Of a DNA stretch of 64,000 bases, positions 49,486 to 57,208 are shown in pieces (position 1 is the first letter of the stretch; each line of letters begins with the position of its first letter). This DNA is from Streptomyces sp. HM190. GTDB lineage: Bacteria > Actinomycetota > Actinomycetes > Streptomycetales > Streptomycetaceae. Position numbers and translations under genes: made by a program. The notes beneath the pieces were generated by a model. It was given only the letters and a program-made list of their open reading frames with translations, made no database searches and had not been told where the DNA came from. The stretch is taken from NCBI RefSeq assembly GCF_009857135.1, contig NZ_CP047318.1:5766001-5830000 (forward strand), read 5' to 3'.

Positions 49486-49809
49486 CTAGTGCGCCGAGCC
49501 CGAGAGCTGGAGGCCGATGACGCCCGCGATGACCAGGCTGATCGAGACGATCTTCAGGGTGGACACCACGTCACCGAGGAAGATCATCCCGTAGATCGCC
49601 GTGCCGGCCGCGCCGATGCCGGTCCAGACCGCGTAGGCCGGGCCCACGTCGAGCTTCTTCAGGGAGAGGGTCAGCAGGCCGAAGCTGCCGAGGGCGAAGA
49701 CGCAGAAGGCGATCGTGGGCCAGAGTCTGGTGAAACCGTGCGAGAGCTTCAGACAGACGGCGAAGCCGGTTTCGAGCAGGCCCGCCACGACCACCAGCAG
49801 CCACGCCAT
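49486..49809 (-). CDS. SMR-family exporter (SugE/Gdx type)
   Basis: A 107-residue small multidrug resistance protein with four membrane helices. The conserved Glu is in AGLLETGFAVCLK, and KLSHGFTRLWPT matches the SugE/guanidinium-exporter subgroup more than EmrE. The family works as antiparallel dimers exchanging protons for cations. ATG 49809. The leader 49810-49948 has two small hairpins but no recognisable guanidine riboswitch motif. Confidence 0.9.
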   Translation of the reverse strand: MAWLLVVVAGLLETGFAVCLKLSHGFTRLWPTIAFCVFALGSFGLLTLSLKKLDVGPAYAVWTGIGAAGTAIYGMIFLGDVVSTLKIVSISLVIAGVIGLQLSGSAH

Positions 49810-49948
49810 GTCTCGTCCTCCCGTGTCCCCGTGTCCCGTGACCGCTTCGTTCGATATCGCCTGATCTCTTCAGGTGTCGTCCGGTCTCGATCGGACTTGG
49901 TGCGATTATGCACTTACCGGGTGGAGGGGAACGCAAACAACGCGGTGG

Positions 49949-50962
49949 TCAGTCGCCTTCCCGCCGTTCGCGAGTCGAGAGCAGCCTGCGCAGGGAGTAC
50001 AGCCGCGCCGGGTCCGCGTGCCCGTCGGCGACCCACTGGTCCAGCGCGCAGTCCTGCTCGTCGTGGCTGCACGCGCGCGGACAGCCCTCGGTGCCCGCCT
50101 CCAGGTCAGGGAAGGCGTGGATGACCCGCGTCGGGTCGATGTGGGCGAGGCCGAAGGAGCGGACGCCGGGGGTGTCCACCACCCAGCCGCCGTCGGAGTC
50201 CGCGAGGGGCAGGGCCAGCGCCGAGGTGGTGGTGTGCCGCCCTCGTCCCGTCACCGCGTTGACACGGCCGGTCGTCCGGCGCCGGTCCTCGGGGACGAGC
50301 GCGTTGACCAGGGTCGTCTTGCCCACGCCCGAGTGGCCCACGAACGCCGTGATCTTGCCGTCGAGGTGTGCGCGTACCTGGTCGGCCGCGGCGCCCTGCT
50401 CCAGCTCCGCACGGCTCGTGACCACGAAGGGGATGTCGAGCGCTCCGTACAGCTCCAGGAGCTTGTCGGGTGAGGCGAGGTCCGACTTGGTCAGGACCAG
50501 GAGGGGTTCGAGGCCGCCGTCGTACGCCGCGACCAGACAGCGGTCGATCAGGCGGGGGCGGGGCTCGGGGTCGGCGAGGGCGGTGACGATGGCGAGCTGG
50601 TCGGCGTTGGCGACGACGACGCGCTCGTACGGATCGTCGTCGTCGGCCGTGCGGCGCAGCACCGAGGAGCGGTCGGCGATGCGGACGATGCGGGCGAGGC
50701 TGTCCTTCTTGCCGGAGAGGTCCCCGACGAGTGCGACGGTGTCGCCGACGACCGCGGCCTTGCGGCCCAGTTCGCGGGCCTTCATCGCGATCACGATCCG
50801 GTCCTCGACGAGGCAGGTCAGCCGGCCCCGGTCGACGGTGAGGACCATGCCGTCGGCGGCGTCCTCGTGCTTCGGACGGATGTTCGTGCGGGGGCGGTTG
50901 CCCTTGCGGTTGGGACGGGTCCGGATGTCGTCCTCGTCGGTGTGCTTGCCGTAGCGGCGCAT
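49949..50962 (-). CDS. rsgA: Ribosome small-subunit-dependent GTPase RsgA
   Basis: A 337-residue circularly permuted GTPase: G4 LTKSDL precedes G1 GHSGVGKTT and G3 DTPGVRSF. An N-terminal OB-fold (MVLTVDRGRLTCLVEDRIVI, basic tail before it) and a C-terminal zinc knuckle (CPRACSHDEQDC) complete the RsgA/YjeQ layout. It checks late 30S assembly near the decoding site. It starts 16 bases after aroA and is co-transcribed with it, the order seen in mycobacteria too. Confidence 0.95.
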   Translation of the reverse strand: MRRYGKHTDEDDIRTRPNRKGNRPRTNIRPKHEDAADGMVLTVDRGRLTCLVEDRIVIAMKARELGRKAAVVGDTVALVGDLSGKKDSLARIVRIADRSSVLRRTADDDDPYERVVVANADQLAIVTALADPEPRPRLIDRCLVAAYDGGLEPLLVLTKSDLASPDKLLELYGALDIPFVVTSRAELEQGAAADQVRAHLDGKITAFVGHSGVGKTTLVNALVPEDRRRTTGRVNAVTGRGRHTTTSALALPLADSDGGWVVDTPGVRSFGLAHIDPTRVIHAFPDLEAGTEGCPRACSHDEQDCALDQWVADGHADPARLYSLRRLLSTRERREGD

Positions 50963-50978
50963 GATCGTCGTCCGCCCG

Positions 50979-52316
50979 TCAGTTCCCGAGCATCCCGGCC
51001 CACAGTTCGGGGAAGTCGGGCATGGTCTTGGCCGTCGTCGCCACGTTCTCGATCCGGACGTCCTTCACTGCCAGGCCGATGATCGCACCGGCGGTGGCCA
51101 TGCGGTGGTCGTCGTAGGTGTGGAAGACACCGCCGTGCAGGGCGCGCGGGCGGATGTGGAGGCCGTCTGCGGTCTCGGTGACGTCGCCGCCGAGTTCGTT
51201 GATCTCCTTGGTGAGCGCGGCCAGCCGGTCCGTCTCGTGGAGCCGGAGGTGGGCCACGCCGCGCAGCGTCGACGGGGAGTCGGCGAGGGCGGCGACCGCC
51301 GCGATACCGGGAGTCAGTTCGCCCACCTCGCCGAGGTCCACGTCGATGCCGTGGATCGCGCCGGAGCCGGTGAACACCAGCCCGTACTCGGTGAGTTCGC
51401 AGGAGCCGCCCATCTCGGTGAAGATCTCCCGGAGCTGGTCGCCGGGCTGGGTGGTGCGCGTGGGCCAGTCGGGGACGACGACCTTGCCGCCGGTGACCAG
51501 GGCGGCCGCCAGGAACGGCTGGGCGTTGGACAGGTCCGGCTCGATCGTCAGATCACGGCCGAGCAGCGCGCCCGGCGTGACCCGCCAGACGTTGGGCTCG
51601 CCGCCCGACTCCGGGGTGTCCACCTGGGCCCCGACCGAGCGCAGCATGTCGACGGTCATCCGGATGTGCGGCATGGAGGGCAGGGTCGAGCCGATGTGCC
51701 GGACCTCCACGCCCTGGTTGAAGCGCGGCGCGGACAGCAGCAACGCGCTCACGAACTGCGAGGACGACGAGGCGTCGATCTCCACCGGGCCGCCGTCCAG
51801 GGCGCCGCTGCCGTGCACCGTCAGCGGCAGGGCGCCGCGGCCGTCGTCGTCGATCCGGGCGCCGAGCGCGCGCAGGCCGTCGATCACACCGTTCAGGGGG
51901 CGCTCGTACGATCTCGGGTCACCGTCGAAGCGGATGGGGCCGTCGGCGAGGGCGGCCACCGGGGGCAGGAAACGCATGACCGTGCCGGCGTTGCCGACGT
52001 CCACGGTGGCCGGGCCGCGCAGCCCCGCGGGCAGGACGCGCCACGCCTCCCCGGAGACCGCGGAGCCGCTCGTGGCCGAGGAACTGGACGACACCGTCTC
52101 CTCGATGCCGACGCCCATCGCACGCAGGGCGGCAGCCATCAGGAGGGTGTCACGGGAGCGCAGGGGGCGGCGGAGCCAGCCCGGCTCGCTGGCGAGGGCG
52201 GCCAGGACGAGGGCGCGGTTGGTGACGGACTTGGACCCGGGCACGTGGACCGTCGCGTCGACGGCTCCGCTCGCGTGCGGGGCGGGCCAGAGGGCGGGCT
52301 GTGCGTTCAGGGTCAT
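50979..52316 (-). CDS. aroA: EPSP synthase AroA
   Basis: A 445-residue 3-phosphoshikimate 1-carboxyvinyltransferase: PGSKSVTNRAL, GNAGTVMRFLPP, SSQFVSALLL, LHETDRLAAL and TYDDHRMATAGA are all present. It makes EPSP from shikimate-3-phosphate and PEP in aromatic amino-acid synthesis. A Ser-rich insertion (ETVSSSSSATSGSAV, about residue 75) is unusual and probably a surface loop. ATG 52316 lacks a Shine-Dalgarno but has TAAAGT seven bases upstream. Longer in-frame starts are not supported. Confidence 0.95.
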   Translation of the reverse strand: MTLNAQPALWPAPHASGAVDATVHVPGSKSVTNRALVLAALASEPGWLRRPLRSRDTLLMAAALRAMGVGIEETVSSSSSATSGSAVSGEAWRVLPAGLRGPATVDVGNAGTVMRFLPPVAALADGPIRFDGDPRSYERPLNGVIDGLRALGARIDDDGRGALPLTVHGSGALDGGPVEIDASSSSQFVSALLLSAPRFNQGVEVRHIGSTLPSMPHIRMTVDMLRSVGAQVDTPESGGEPNVWRVTPGALLGRDLTIEPDLSNAQPFLAAALVTGGKVVVPDWPTRTTQPGDQLREIFTEMGGSCELTEYGLVFTGSGAIHGIDVDLGEVGELTPGIAAVAALADSPSTLRGVAHLRLHETDRLAALTKEINELGGDVTETADGLHIRPRALHGGVFHTYDDHRMATAGAIIGLAVKDVRIENVATTAKTMPDFPELWAGMLGN

Positions 52317-52319
52317 GGG

Positions 52320-52335
52320 CCCCACTTTAGTGGGG
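52320..52335 (-). promoter_or_regulatory. -10 box and palindrome for leaderless aroA
   Basis: TAAAGT (52329-52324, minus strand) ends seven bases before ATG 52316. It is embedded in the hairpin-like CCCCAC-TTTA-GTGGGG, so a regulator could cover the promoter. Confidence 0.5.
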
Positions 52336-52449
52336 GTGCGCGCTGCCGGGCTCAGCCGGTTGACGTGCGTCACTCCTCGCGTGCGCGTGCGTTCGGCGCA
52401 GGTTCGAGGGCGAGCGCGGCCGACCGGGCTGAGCCGTGTCGTACGACGG

Positions 52450-53172
52450 TCACAGCCTCAGGAGCCACCTTCCGCCGCCCAGCAGCGCACACACGGACAC
52501 CACGTGGAACATCAGCAGCCACACCGTCGCCGGCACATGGGTCAGACGGGAGAGCTGGTCCGCGTCGGAGTCGCCGGCTCCGCCCCGGCGGCGCTTTGCC
52601 TGGAGTTCGAAGGCGGGGCGCACACCGCCCAGGAGGAGGAACCACACCACGGCGTACGCGAAGGCCGCCTGGACCTGGGGGCCGGCGAGCCAGGAGACGA
52701 CGACGAAGGTGCCGCCGGTGAGGAGGACGGTGAGGGCGCCGTACGCGTTGCGGATCATGATCAGCATGGCCACCAGGAGGACCGTGGCCAGCCACAGCAG
52801 CAGCGTGATGCGCCCGGAGCCGAGGAGGGCGGCGCCGCCGAGACCGAGCAGCGGGGGAGCGGTGTAGCCGGCGGCCGCGGTGAGGATCATGCCGAGGCCC
52901 GTGGGCTTGCCGCGGCTGACGGTGAGGCCGCTGGTGTCGGAGTGCAGGCGTATGCCGGTCAGGGTGCGGCCGGTGAGCAGGGCGACCAGGCCGTGGCCGC
53001 CCTCGTGCGCGATGGTGATCGCGTTGCGCGAGAGCCGCCAGACGCCGTGCGGGACGACCACGGCGAGCGCGGCCACCGCGGTGGCGATGACGACCCAGGT
53101 GTCGGGGTCGGGCTGGGTGCCGAAGACCTCGTCCCACAGGCTGGCCAGCGAGGTGGCTGCGGTGCTTTCCAT
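52450..53172 (-). CDS. M50-like membrane metallopeptidase
   Basis: A 240-residue polytopic protein with the zinc motif HEGGHGLVALLTG (HExxH) directly after a membrane-proximal segment, and five or six further hydrophobic segments. The layout matches actinobacterial M50-family (site-2-type) peptidases, short forms without a PDZ domain. ATG 53172 has GGAGGAG upstream. If active it would cut substrates within the membrane. A second metal ligand (N/D-PG) is not obvious, so activity is uncertain. Confidence 0.85.
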   Translation of the reverse strand: MESTAATSLASLWDEVFGTQPDPDTWVVIATAVAALAVVVPHGVWRLSRNAITIAHEGGHGLVALLTGRTLTGIRLHSDTSGLTVSRGKPTGLGMILTAAAGYTAPPLLGLGGAALLGSGRITLLLWLATVLLVAMLIMIRNAYGALTVLLTGGTFVVVSWLAGPQVQAAFAYAVVWFLLLGGVRPAFELQAKRRRGGAGDSDADQLSRLTHVPATVWLLMFHVVSVCALLGGGRWLLRL

Positions 53173-53526
53173 GGTCGGCGGTATCTCCTCCGGGTCGCGT
53201 CGGATCTGGAAGTGTGGCACTCGGCGGTGGACGGTAGGAGAGACGCCCGCGTGCCGGGGATCGTTCCTGCGGGGAAAACGGCTGGTCGGAGCGGTGGTGG
53301 TGGAGGCGGGGCGCGGTCCGTGCCGGGCGCTGCCCTGGTCGGCGTACGACCGCTGACCTGGTCACTGGCAGGGCACTGGCAGGGGCATCGACAGGGACTC
53401 TGACAGGGGAACCTGTGGACGCCTGGTGGACGCCTGTGCGCGCCGTGCCCCGGCGGGGGTCTGCCACCCTTGGACGTGTCCGGGTGGAGGATCCGGTGGT
53501 TGCGCGGGTCGGAGGGGTGGTTCGAG
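53173..53526. other. 354-bp intergenic region with short direct repeats
   Basis: Divergent interval between the M50-like gene and the SRAP gene. It contains two copies of CACTGGCAGGG (about 53360-53382), two GACAGGG, and two GTGGACGCCTG (53413-53433). No ORF with coding character or clear promoter was seen. Confidence 0.5.
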
Positions 53527-54342
53527 ATGTGCGGGCGGTATGCGTCGAGTCGCAGGCCGGAGGATCTCGCGGGAATCTTCGAGATCGAGAAGTGGGAGCC
53601 GGAGGAGACCCTGGAGCCCGACTACAACGTGGCCCCCACCAAGGAGGTCTACGCGGTTCTCGACCGCCCCCTCAAGGATTCCGACGACAAGCGGCCGGTC
53701 CGCCAGTTGCGCAAGCTGAAGTGGGGGCTCGTTCCTTCCTGGTCCAAGAGCCCCGAGGGCGCCGCCCGGATGATCAACGCCCGCGCGGAGACCGTCCACG
53801 AGAAGCCCTCGTACCGTCGCGCCTTCGCGTCCCGGCGCTGCATCCTGCCCGCCGACGGCTACTACGAGTGGGTCACCGGCAAGCACGAGCGGGACCTGGA
53901 GGTCGAGGGGAAGAAGAAGCGGCCGCGCAAGCAGCCGTACTTCGTGCTCCCGGCCGACGGATCCGTGTTCGCCATGGCCGGGCTGTACGAGTTCTGGCGG
54001 GACAGGACCCTGCCGGACGACCACCCCCAGGCCTGGTGGGTCACCTGTTCGGTGATCACCACGGAGGCCGAGACGACGCCGCTGGCCGTGGCGCCCGCCG
54101 ACGGCCCGTTCACGTTGGCCGAGATCCACCCCCGGATGCCGTTGATGCTGACGCCCGACCGCTGGGACAGCTGGCTGGACCCGGTCCGCACGGATCCCGA
54201 CGATCTGCGCGGACTGCTGGAGCCGCCGCCCCCCGGACTGATGCGCGCCTACCCCGTCTCCACGGCCGTCAGCAACGTCCGCAACAACGCTCCGGAGCTG
54301 CTGAAGGAGCTGGAGGGCCCCGAGGAGGGCACACTCTTCTGA
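53527..54342 (+). CDS. SRAP-domain abasic-site shielding protein (YedK/HMCES)
   Basis: A 271-residue SRAP protein. The start is fixed by chemistry: ATG 53527 gives MCGRY, and Cys2 must become the N-terminal residue to form the thiazolidine with abasic DNA. Other active-site blocks are NVAPTKEV, MINARAETV, ILPADGYYEWV (catalytic Glu) and AEIHPRMP (His). GGAGGGG precedes the ATG. The protein covalently caps abasic sites in single-stranded DNA. In mycobacteria the orthologue is also between sigH and aroA. Confidence 0.95.
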   Translation: MCGRYASSRRPEDLAGIFEIEKWEPEETLEPDYNVAPTKEVYAVLDRPLKDSDDKRPVRQLRKLKWGLVPSWSKSPEGAARMINARAETVHEKPSYRRAFASRRCILPADGYYEWVTGKHERDLEVEGKKKRPRKQPYFVLPADGSVFAMAGLYEFWRDRTLPDDHPQAWWVTCSVITTEAETTPLAVAPADGPFTLAEIHPRMPLMLTPDRWDSWLDPVRTDPDDLRGLLEPPPPGLMRAYPVSTAVSNVRNNAPELLKELEGPEEGTLF

Positions 54343-54343
54343 C

Positions 54344-54988
54344 GTGAACGGCATCAGAGAAGAGATCGACACCGACGCGGGAACGGCCCGGGTCACCTGG
54401 TACGAGGCGAGCGACGCCCGATGGGTCCTCGCCCTCGGCCACGGCGCGGGCGGCGGCGTCGAGGCGCGTGATCTGCAGGCCCTCGCCGCCGTCCTCCCGG
54501 CGCACGGGGTGACCGTCGCGCTCGTCGAGCAGCCCTGGCGGGTGGCCGGCAAGAAGCTGGCGCCCGCGCCGAAGACCCTGGACGTCGGCTGGCGGGGCGT
54601 GTGGCCCGCGCTCGTCGGGCCGGGGCTGCCCGTGATCGCGGGCGGGCGCAGCGCCGGGGCCCGGGTGGCCTGCCGTACCGCGAAGGAACTCGACGCGGCG
54701 GCCGTGCTCGCGCTGAGCTTCCCGCTGCATCCGCCGGGCAAGCCGGAGAAGTCCCGCGCCGGCGAACTGCTCGGCGCCGGGGTGCCGACACTGGTCGTGC
54801 AGGGCGGGACCGACACGTTCGGGAGGCCGGAGGGGTTCCCCGAGGGCCCCCACACGCTCGTCGAGGTACCGCACGGCGACCACGGGTTCGCCGTACCGAA
54901 GCGGGCCCCCCTCGGTCAGGAGGCGGCGCTGAAGGTGATCACCGACGGTGTCGTGGAGTGGATCGCGTCGTTGTCCCGCACCCGCTGA
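54344..54988 (+). CDS. Alpha/beta hydrolase (dienelactone hydrolase/Tex30-like)
   Basis: A 214-residue alpha/beta hydrolase: oxyanion strand LALGHGAGGG, nucleophile in GGRSAGARVA (about residue 104), acid in VVQGGTDTFG and His in PHGDHGFAVP. This is the compact KANL3/Tex30-like group; the substrate is unknown. GTG 54344 is one base after the SRAP stop, so the genes are co-transcribed and coupled. It ends just before the sigR promoter. Confidence 0.88.
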   Translation: MNGIREEIDTDAGTARVTWYEASDARWVLALGHGAGGGVEARDLQALAAVLPAHGVTVALVEQPWRVAGKKLAPAPKTLDVGWRGVWPALVGPGLPVIAGGRSAGARVACRTAKELDAAAVLALSFPLHPPGKPEKSRAGELLGAGVPTLVVQGGTDTFGRPEGFPEGPHTLVEVPHGDHGFAVPKRAPLGQEAALKVITDGVVEWIASLSRTR

Positions 54989-55043
54989 GGTCACCCCGGA
55001 GCGAGTGGAACGGGTCACTCGGTAAGGAGTCGGTGCGAAGGCG

Positions 55044-55069
55044 GGAATGCCGCGCGGCGGTCCCCTGTT
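55044..55069 (+). promoter_or_regulatory. Sigma-R autoregulatory promoter (sigRp2)
   Basis: GGAAT (55044-55048) and GTT (55067-55069) with exactly 18 bases between. Transcription near 55076 would include the upstream ATG at 55129 with its GGAGAGGA ribosome-binding site. This matches the known thiol-inducible sigRp2. Confidence 0.9.
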
Positions 55070-55293
55070 GTGCGCATCAGACAGTGCGACAGACCGTGCT
55101 GACCGTCGTAGGAGAGGAAGTCCGCCGCATGGGTTCGACCATCTGCCCGACCCGCAGCAGCCGCGCTGACCTTGACTGGACGGTGTTGCACGCGGCCAAG
55201 GGCGCCCCTGTTCGGGCGGCGGCGGGTGCGGATCGTCGTCTATCCTCCGAATCTGGTGGTACCGGTTTCGGTACCGCACAGACACTGGAGGAG

Positions 55294-55965
55294 GTGGGTC
55301 CGGTCACTGGGACCGACGCAGGGACCGAACGGGGCCAGGCGGAGCACCCCGAGGGCACGGAGACCGCCGCGGACCGCAACGCTCGTTTCGAGCGGGACGC
55401 GCTGGAATTCCTCGACCAGATGTACTCGGCCGCGCTGCGCATGACGCGCAACCCGGCCGACGCCGAGGACCTGGTACAGGAGACGTACGCCAAGGCGTAC
55501 GCGTCCTTCCACCAGTTCCGCGAGGGCACCAACCTGAAGGCCTGGCTGTACCGCATCCTCACGAACACCTTCATCAACTCGTACCGCAAGAAGCAGCGCG
55601 AGCCCCAGCGCAGCGCGGCCGAGGAGATCGAGGACTGGCAGCTGGCGCGCGCCGAGTCGCACATGTCGACGGGTCTGCGCTCGGCCGAGTCGCAGGCGCT
55701 CGATCACCTGCCCGACTCGGACGTGAAGGAAGCGTTGCAGGCGATCCCCGAGGAATTCCGCATCGCCGTGTACCTCGCCGATGTCGAGGGCTTTGCGTAC
55801 AAGGAGATCGCCGACATCATGGGGACACCCATCGGTACGGTGATGTCCCGGCTGCACCGGGGCCGCCGTCAACTGCGCGGCATGCTCGAGGACTACGCCC
55901 GTGACCGCGGGCTGGTCCCGGCCGGCGCCGGAGAGTCGAACGAAGCGAAAGGCTCGGGCTCATGA
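55294..55965 (+). CDS. sigR: ECF sigma factor SigR (thiol-oxidative stress)
   Basis: A 223-residue group-4 sigma factor: region 2 (DQMYSAALRMTRNPADAEDLVQ..., YRILTNTFINSYRK) and region 4 (AIPEEFRIAVYLADVEGFAY, GTPIGTVMSRLHRGRRQL). GTG 55294 follows GGAGGAG. An in-frame ATG at 55129 adds exactly 55 residues (MGSTICPTRSSRAD...), matching the unstable induced isoform sigma-R' known from S. coelicolor; it has its own GGAGAGGA. Sigma-R directs transcription of mycothiol, thioredoxin, mycoredoxin and protein-quality genes when RsrA is oxidised. The stop overlaps rsrA (ATGA). Confidence 0.96.
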   Translation: MGPVTGTDAGTERGQAEHPEGTETAADRNARFERDALEFLDQMYSAALRMTRNPADAEDLVQETYAKAYASFHQFREGTNLKAWLYRILTNTFINSYRKKQREPQRSAAEEIEDWQLARAESHMSTGLRSAESQALDHLPDSDVKEALQAIPEEFRIAVYLADVEGFAYKEIADIMGTPIGTVMSRLHRGRRQLRGMLEDYARDRGLVPAGAGESNEAKGSGS

Positions 55966-56273
55966 GCTGCGGAGAGCCGCACGAGACGGATTGCAGCGAG
56001 ATCCTCGATCATCTCTACGAGTTCCTCGACCGTGAGATGCCCGACGCCGACTGCACCAAGTTCGAGCACCACTTCGAGGAGTGCTCGCCGTGCCTGGAGA
56101 AGTACGGTCTCGAACAGGCCGTCAAGAAGCTCGTCAAGCGGTGCTGCGGGCAGGACGACGTGCCGACCGACCTGCGTGCCAAGGTCATGGGGCGGATCGA
56201 TCTGATCCGCTCCGGGCAGGCGGTCCCCGACCAGGAGGTGACGGCGTCGCCTGCGACACCGCAGGAGAGCTGA
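55962..56273 (+). CDS. rsrA: Redox-sensing zinc anti-sigma factor RsrA
   Basis: A 103-residue ZAS-family anti-sigma factor. Cysteines fall at positions 3, 11, 31, 41, 44, 61 and 62 and His at 37, the numbering of S. coelicolor RsrA, so the zinc site C11-H37-C41-C44 and the C11-C44 redox trigger are intact. Reduced RsrA with zinc holds sigma-R; disulfide stress expels zinc and frees it. The ATG overlaps the sigR stop, ensuring near-stoichiometric synthesis. Confidence 0.97.
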   Translation: MSCGEPHETDCSEILDHLYEFLDREMPDADCTKFEHHFEECSPCLEKYGLEQAVKKLVKRCCGQDDVPTDLRAKVMGRIDLIRSGQAVPDQEVTASPATPQES

Positions 56274-56344
56274 GCGCCGCCCACGCATCAGCGGGTACGC
56301 CCGAAGGTCGTGTGAAGCGGTCTGTGCGAAGCGATCACGCGTGA

Positions 56345-56397
56345 ACCGAGCCCGTTCCGGGGCGCGGCCGTCAGGCCCGCCCCGGAACGGGCTCGGT
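56345..56397. terminator. Strong terminator after sigR-rsrA
   Basis: Perfect 20-base stem ACCGAGCCCGTTCCGGGGCG (56345-56364) with its complement (56378-56397). The loop itself forms a GGCC/GGCC pair. It lies between convergent genes and is probably bidirectional. Confidence 0.85.
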
Positions 56398-56416
56398 CAT
56401 GTGCGCTGCCGGGAGA

Positions 56417-56781
56417 TCAGACCTCCGGGCCGGTCTCCACGCGCTTCAGACTGTGGCGGGCCAGGGCGAGACTGCCGCGGGACGGTCGAGCGCCAGGTGG
56501 AGGAAGAGTGCGCCCTTGCTGCTGCTCAGCGGGCGGATCAGATCGTACTGCTCGCCGAGCGTGATGAGGATGTCCTCGATCACGTCGTCCATGTCGAGCG
56601 AGGCCGGCGTGCGCATCTTGGACCGCACGACCTCGGTGCTCCCGGCGGCCGCGAGTTCGAGGTCGAGGTGCTGTCCCCCGCCGAGGGTGCCGAGCGCCAT
56701 ACCGCTCTCGTAGTCGACCAGCGCCACGCCGATCGCACCGTCGACCGTCATGGCTTCCTTGAGTGCGGTCTCGGTGTCCAT
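56417..56781 (-). pseudogene. Roadblock/LC7-family protein with a 3' frameshift
   Basis: From ATG 56781 the frame encodes a good roadblock-type protein (MDTETALKEAMTVDGAIGVA, LVDYES, LDMDDVIEDILITLGEQYDLI), but after LALDRP it runs into AAVSPWPATV and a stop at 56446. The expected family ending LALARHSLKRVETGPEV is present in the neighbouring frame and stops at 56417. The span of 365 bases is one short of a whole number of codons, so a single base is missing around 56465-56480. The frame as read makes a 111-residue protein without its native C-terminal helix. This could be a true mutation or a sequencing error. These proteins pair with small GTPases or regulate via dimerisation. Confidence 0.75.
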
Positions 56782-56803
56782 CCTGCTGCCCCCATTCCTC
56801 AGT

Positions 56804-57007
56804 GCCGCCGACCAGTCCGGCTCCGGCGCGCTCCGCGAGGTGGTCATCCGCTGCTGAGCCGGCCATGTCATCGTCGTGGCGGTCGGCGAAAGGACCCTGC
56901 TGACCGTCATGGGTGACGACTGCCTGGACATCGCCGCGTTCCAGCGCGAGTCCCCGGCGACCGTGGAACAACTCACCAAGGCCCTCGCGGCGGACGTCTC
57001 CGGCTGA
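56804..57007 (+). pseudogene. C-terminal remnant of a second roadblock-family gene
   Basis: One frame reads ADQSGSGALREVVIRC, a TGA stop at 56855, then AGHVIVVAVGERTLLTVMGD... to VSG and a stop at 57007. The two pieces together match the C-terminal half of roadblock proteins (strand LREVVIR, GHVIVVAVGERTLLTV, then a helix). No N-terminal half is seen; upstream is the start region of the minus-strand gene. The interval 57008-57208 shows no other feature. Confidence 0.45.
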
Positions 57008-57208
57008 GGTGGCGTAGGCGGACGGGGCGGGCCGAGGCGGACCCCACACGCCTCCCCGCACGCTCCCGCCCTCTCCCCTCCCTCCAAGAACCCATTTCAC
57101 TCGAATGAGTTAATCAAGCCCTCGTGGCCCAGGGGATTCGCCCGTAGTCACCCCCGGCCGGGCCGACTCGCCCCTACGCTCCGGAAGCTGAATCTCGGGA
57201 GGGGCGCC

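Noticed and set aside
49810..49948. Guanidine riboswitch in the leader of the SMR exporter
   Set aside because: SugE/Gdx genes often have one, but only two small hairpins (GTCCG/CGGAC and CCTGA/TCAGG) are present and no ACGR loops or ykkC core were found.
53470..53526. Upstream start for the SRAP protein
   Set aside because: SRAP chemistry needs Cys at position 2, which only ATG 53527 provides.
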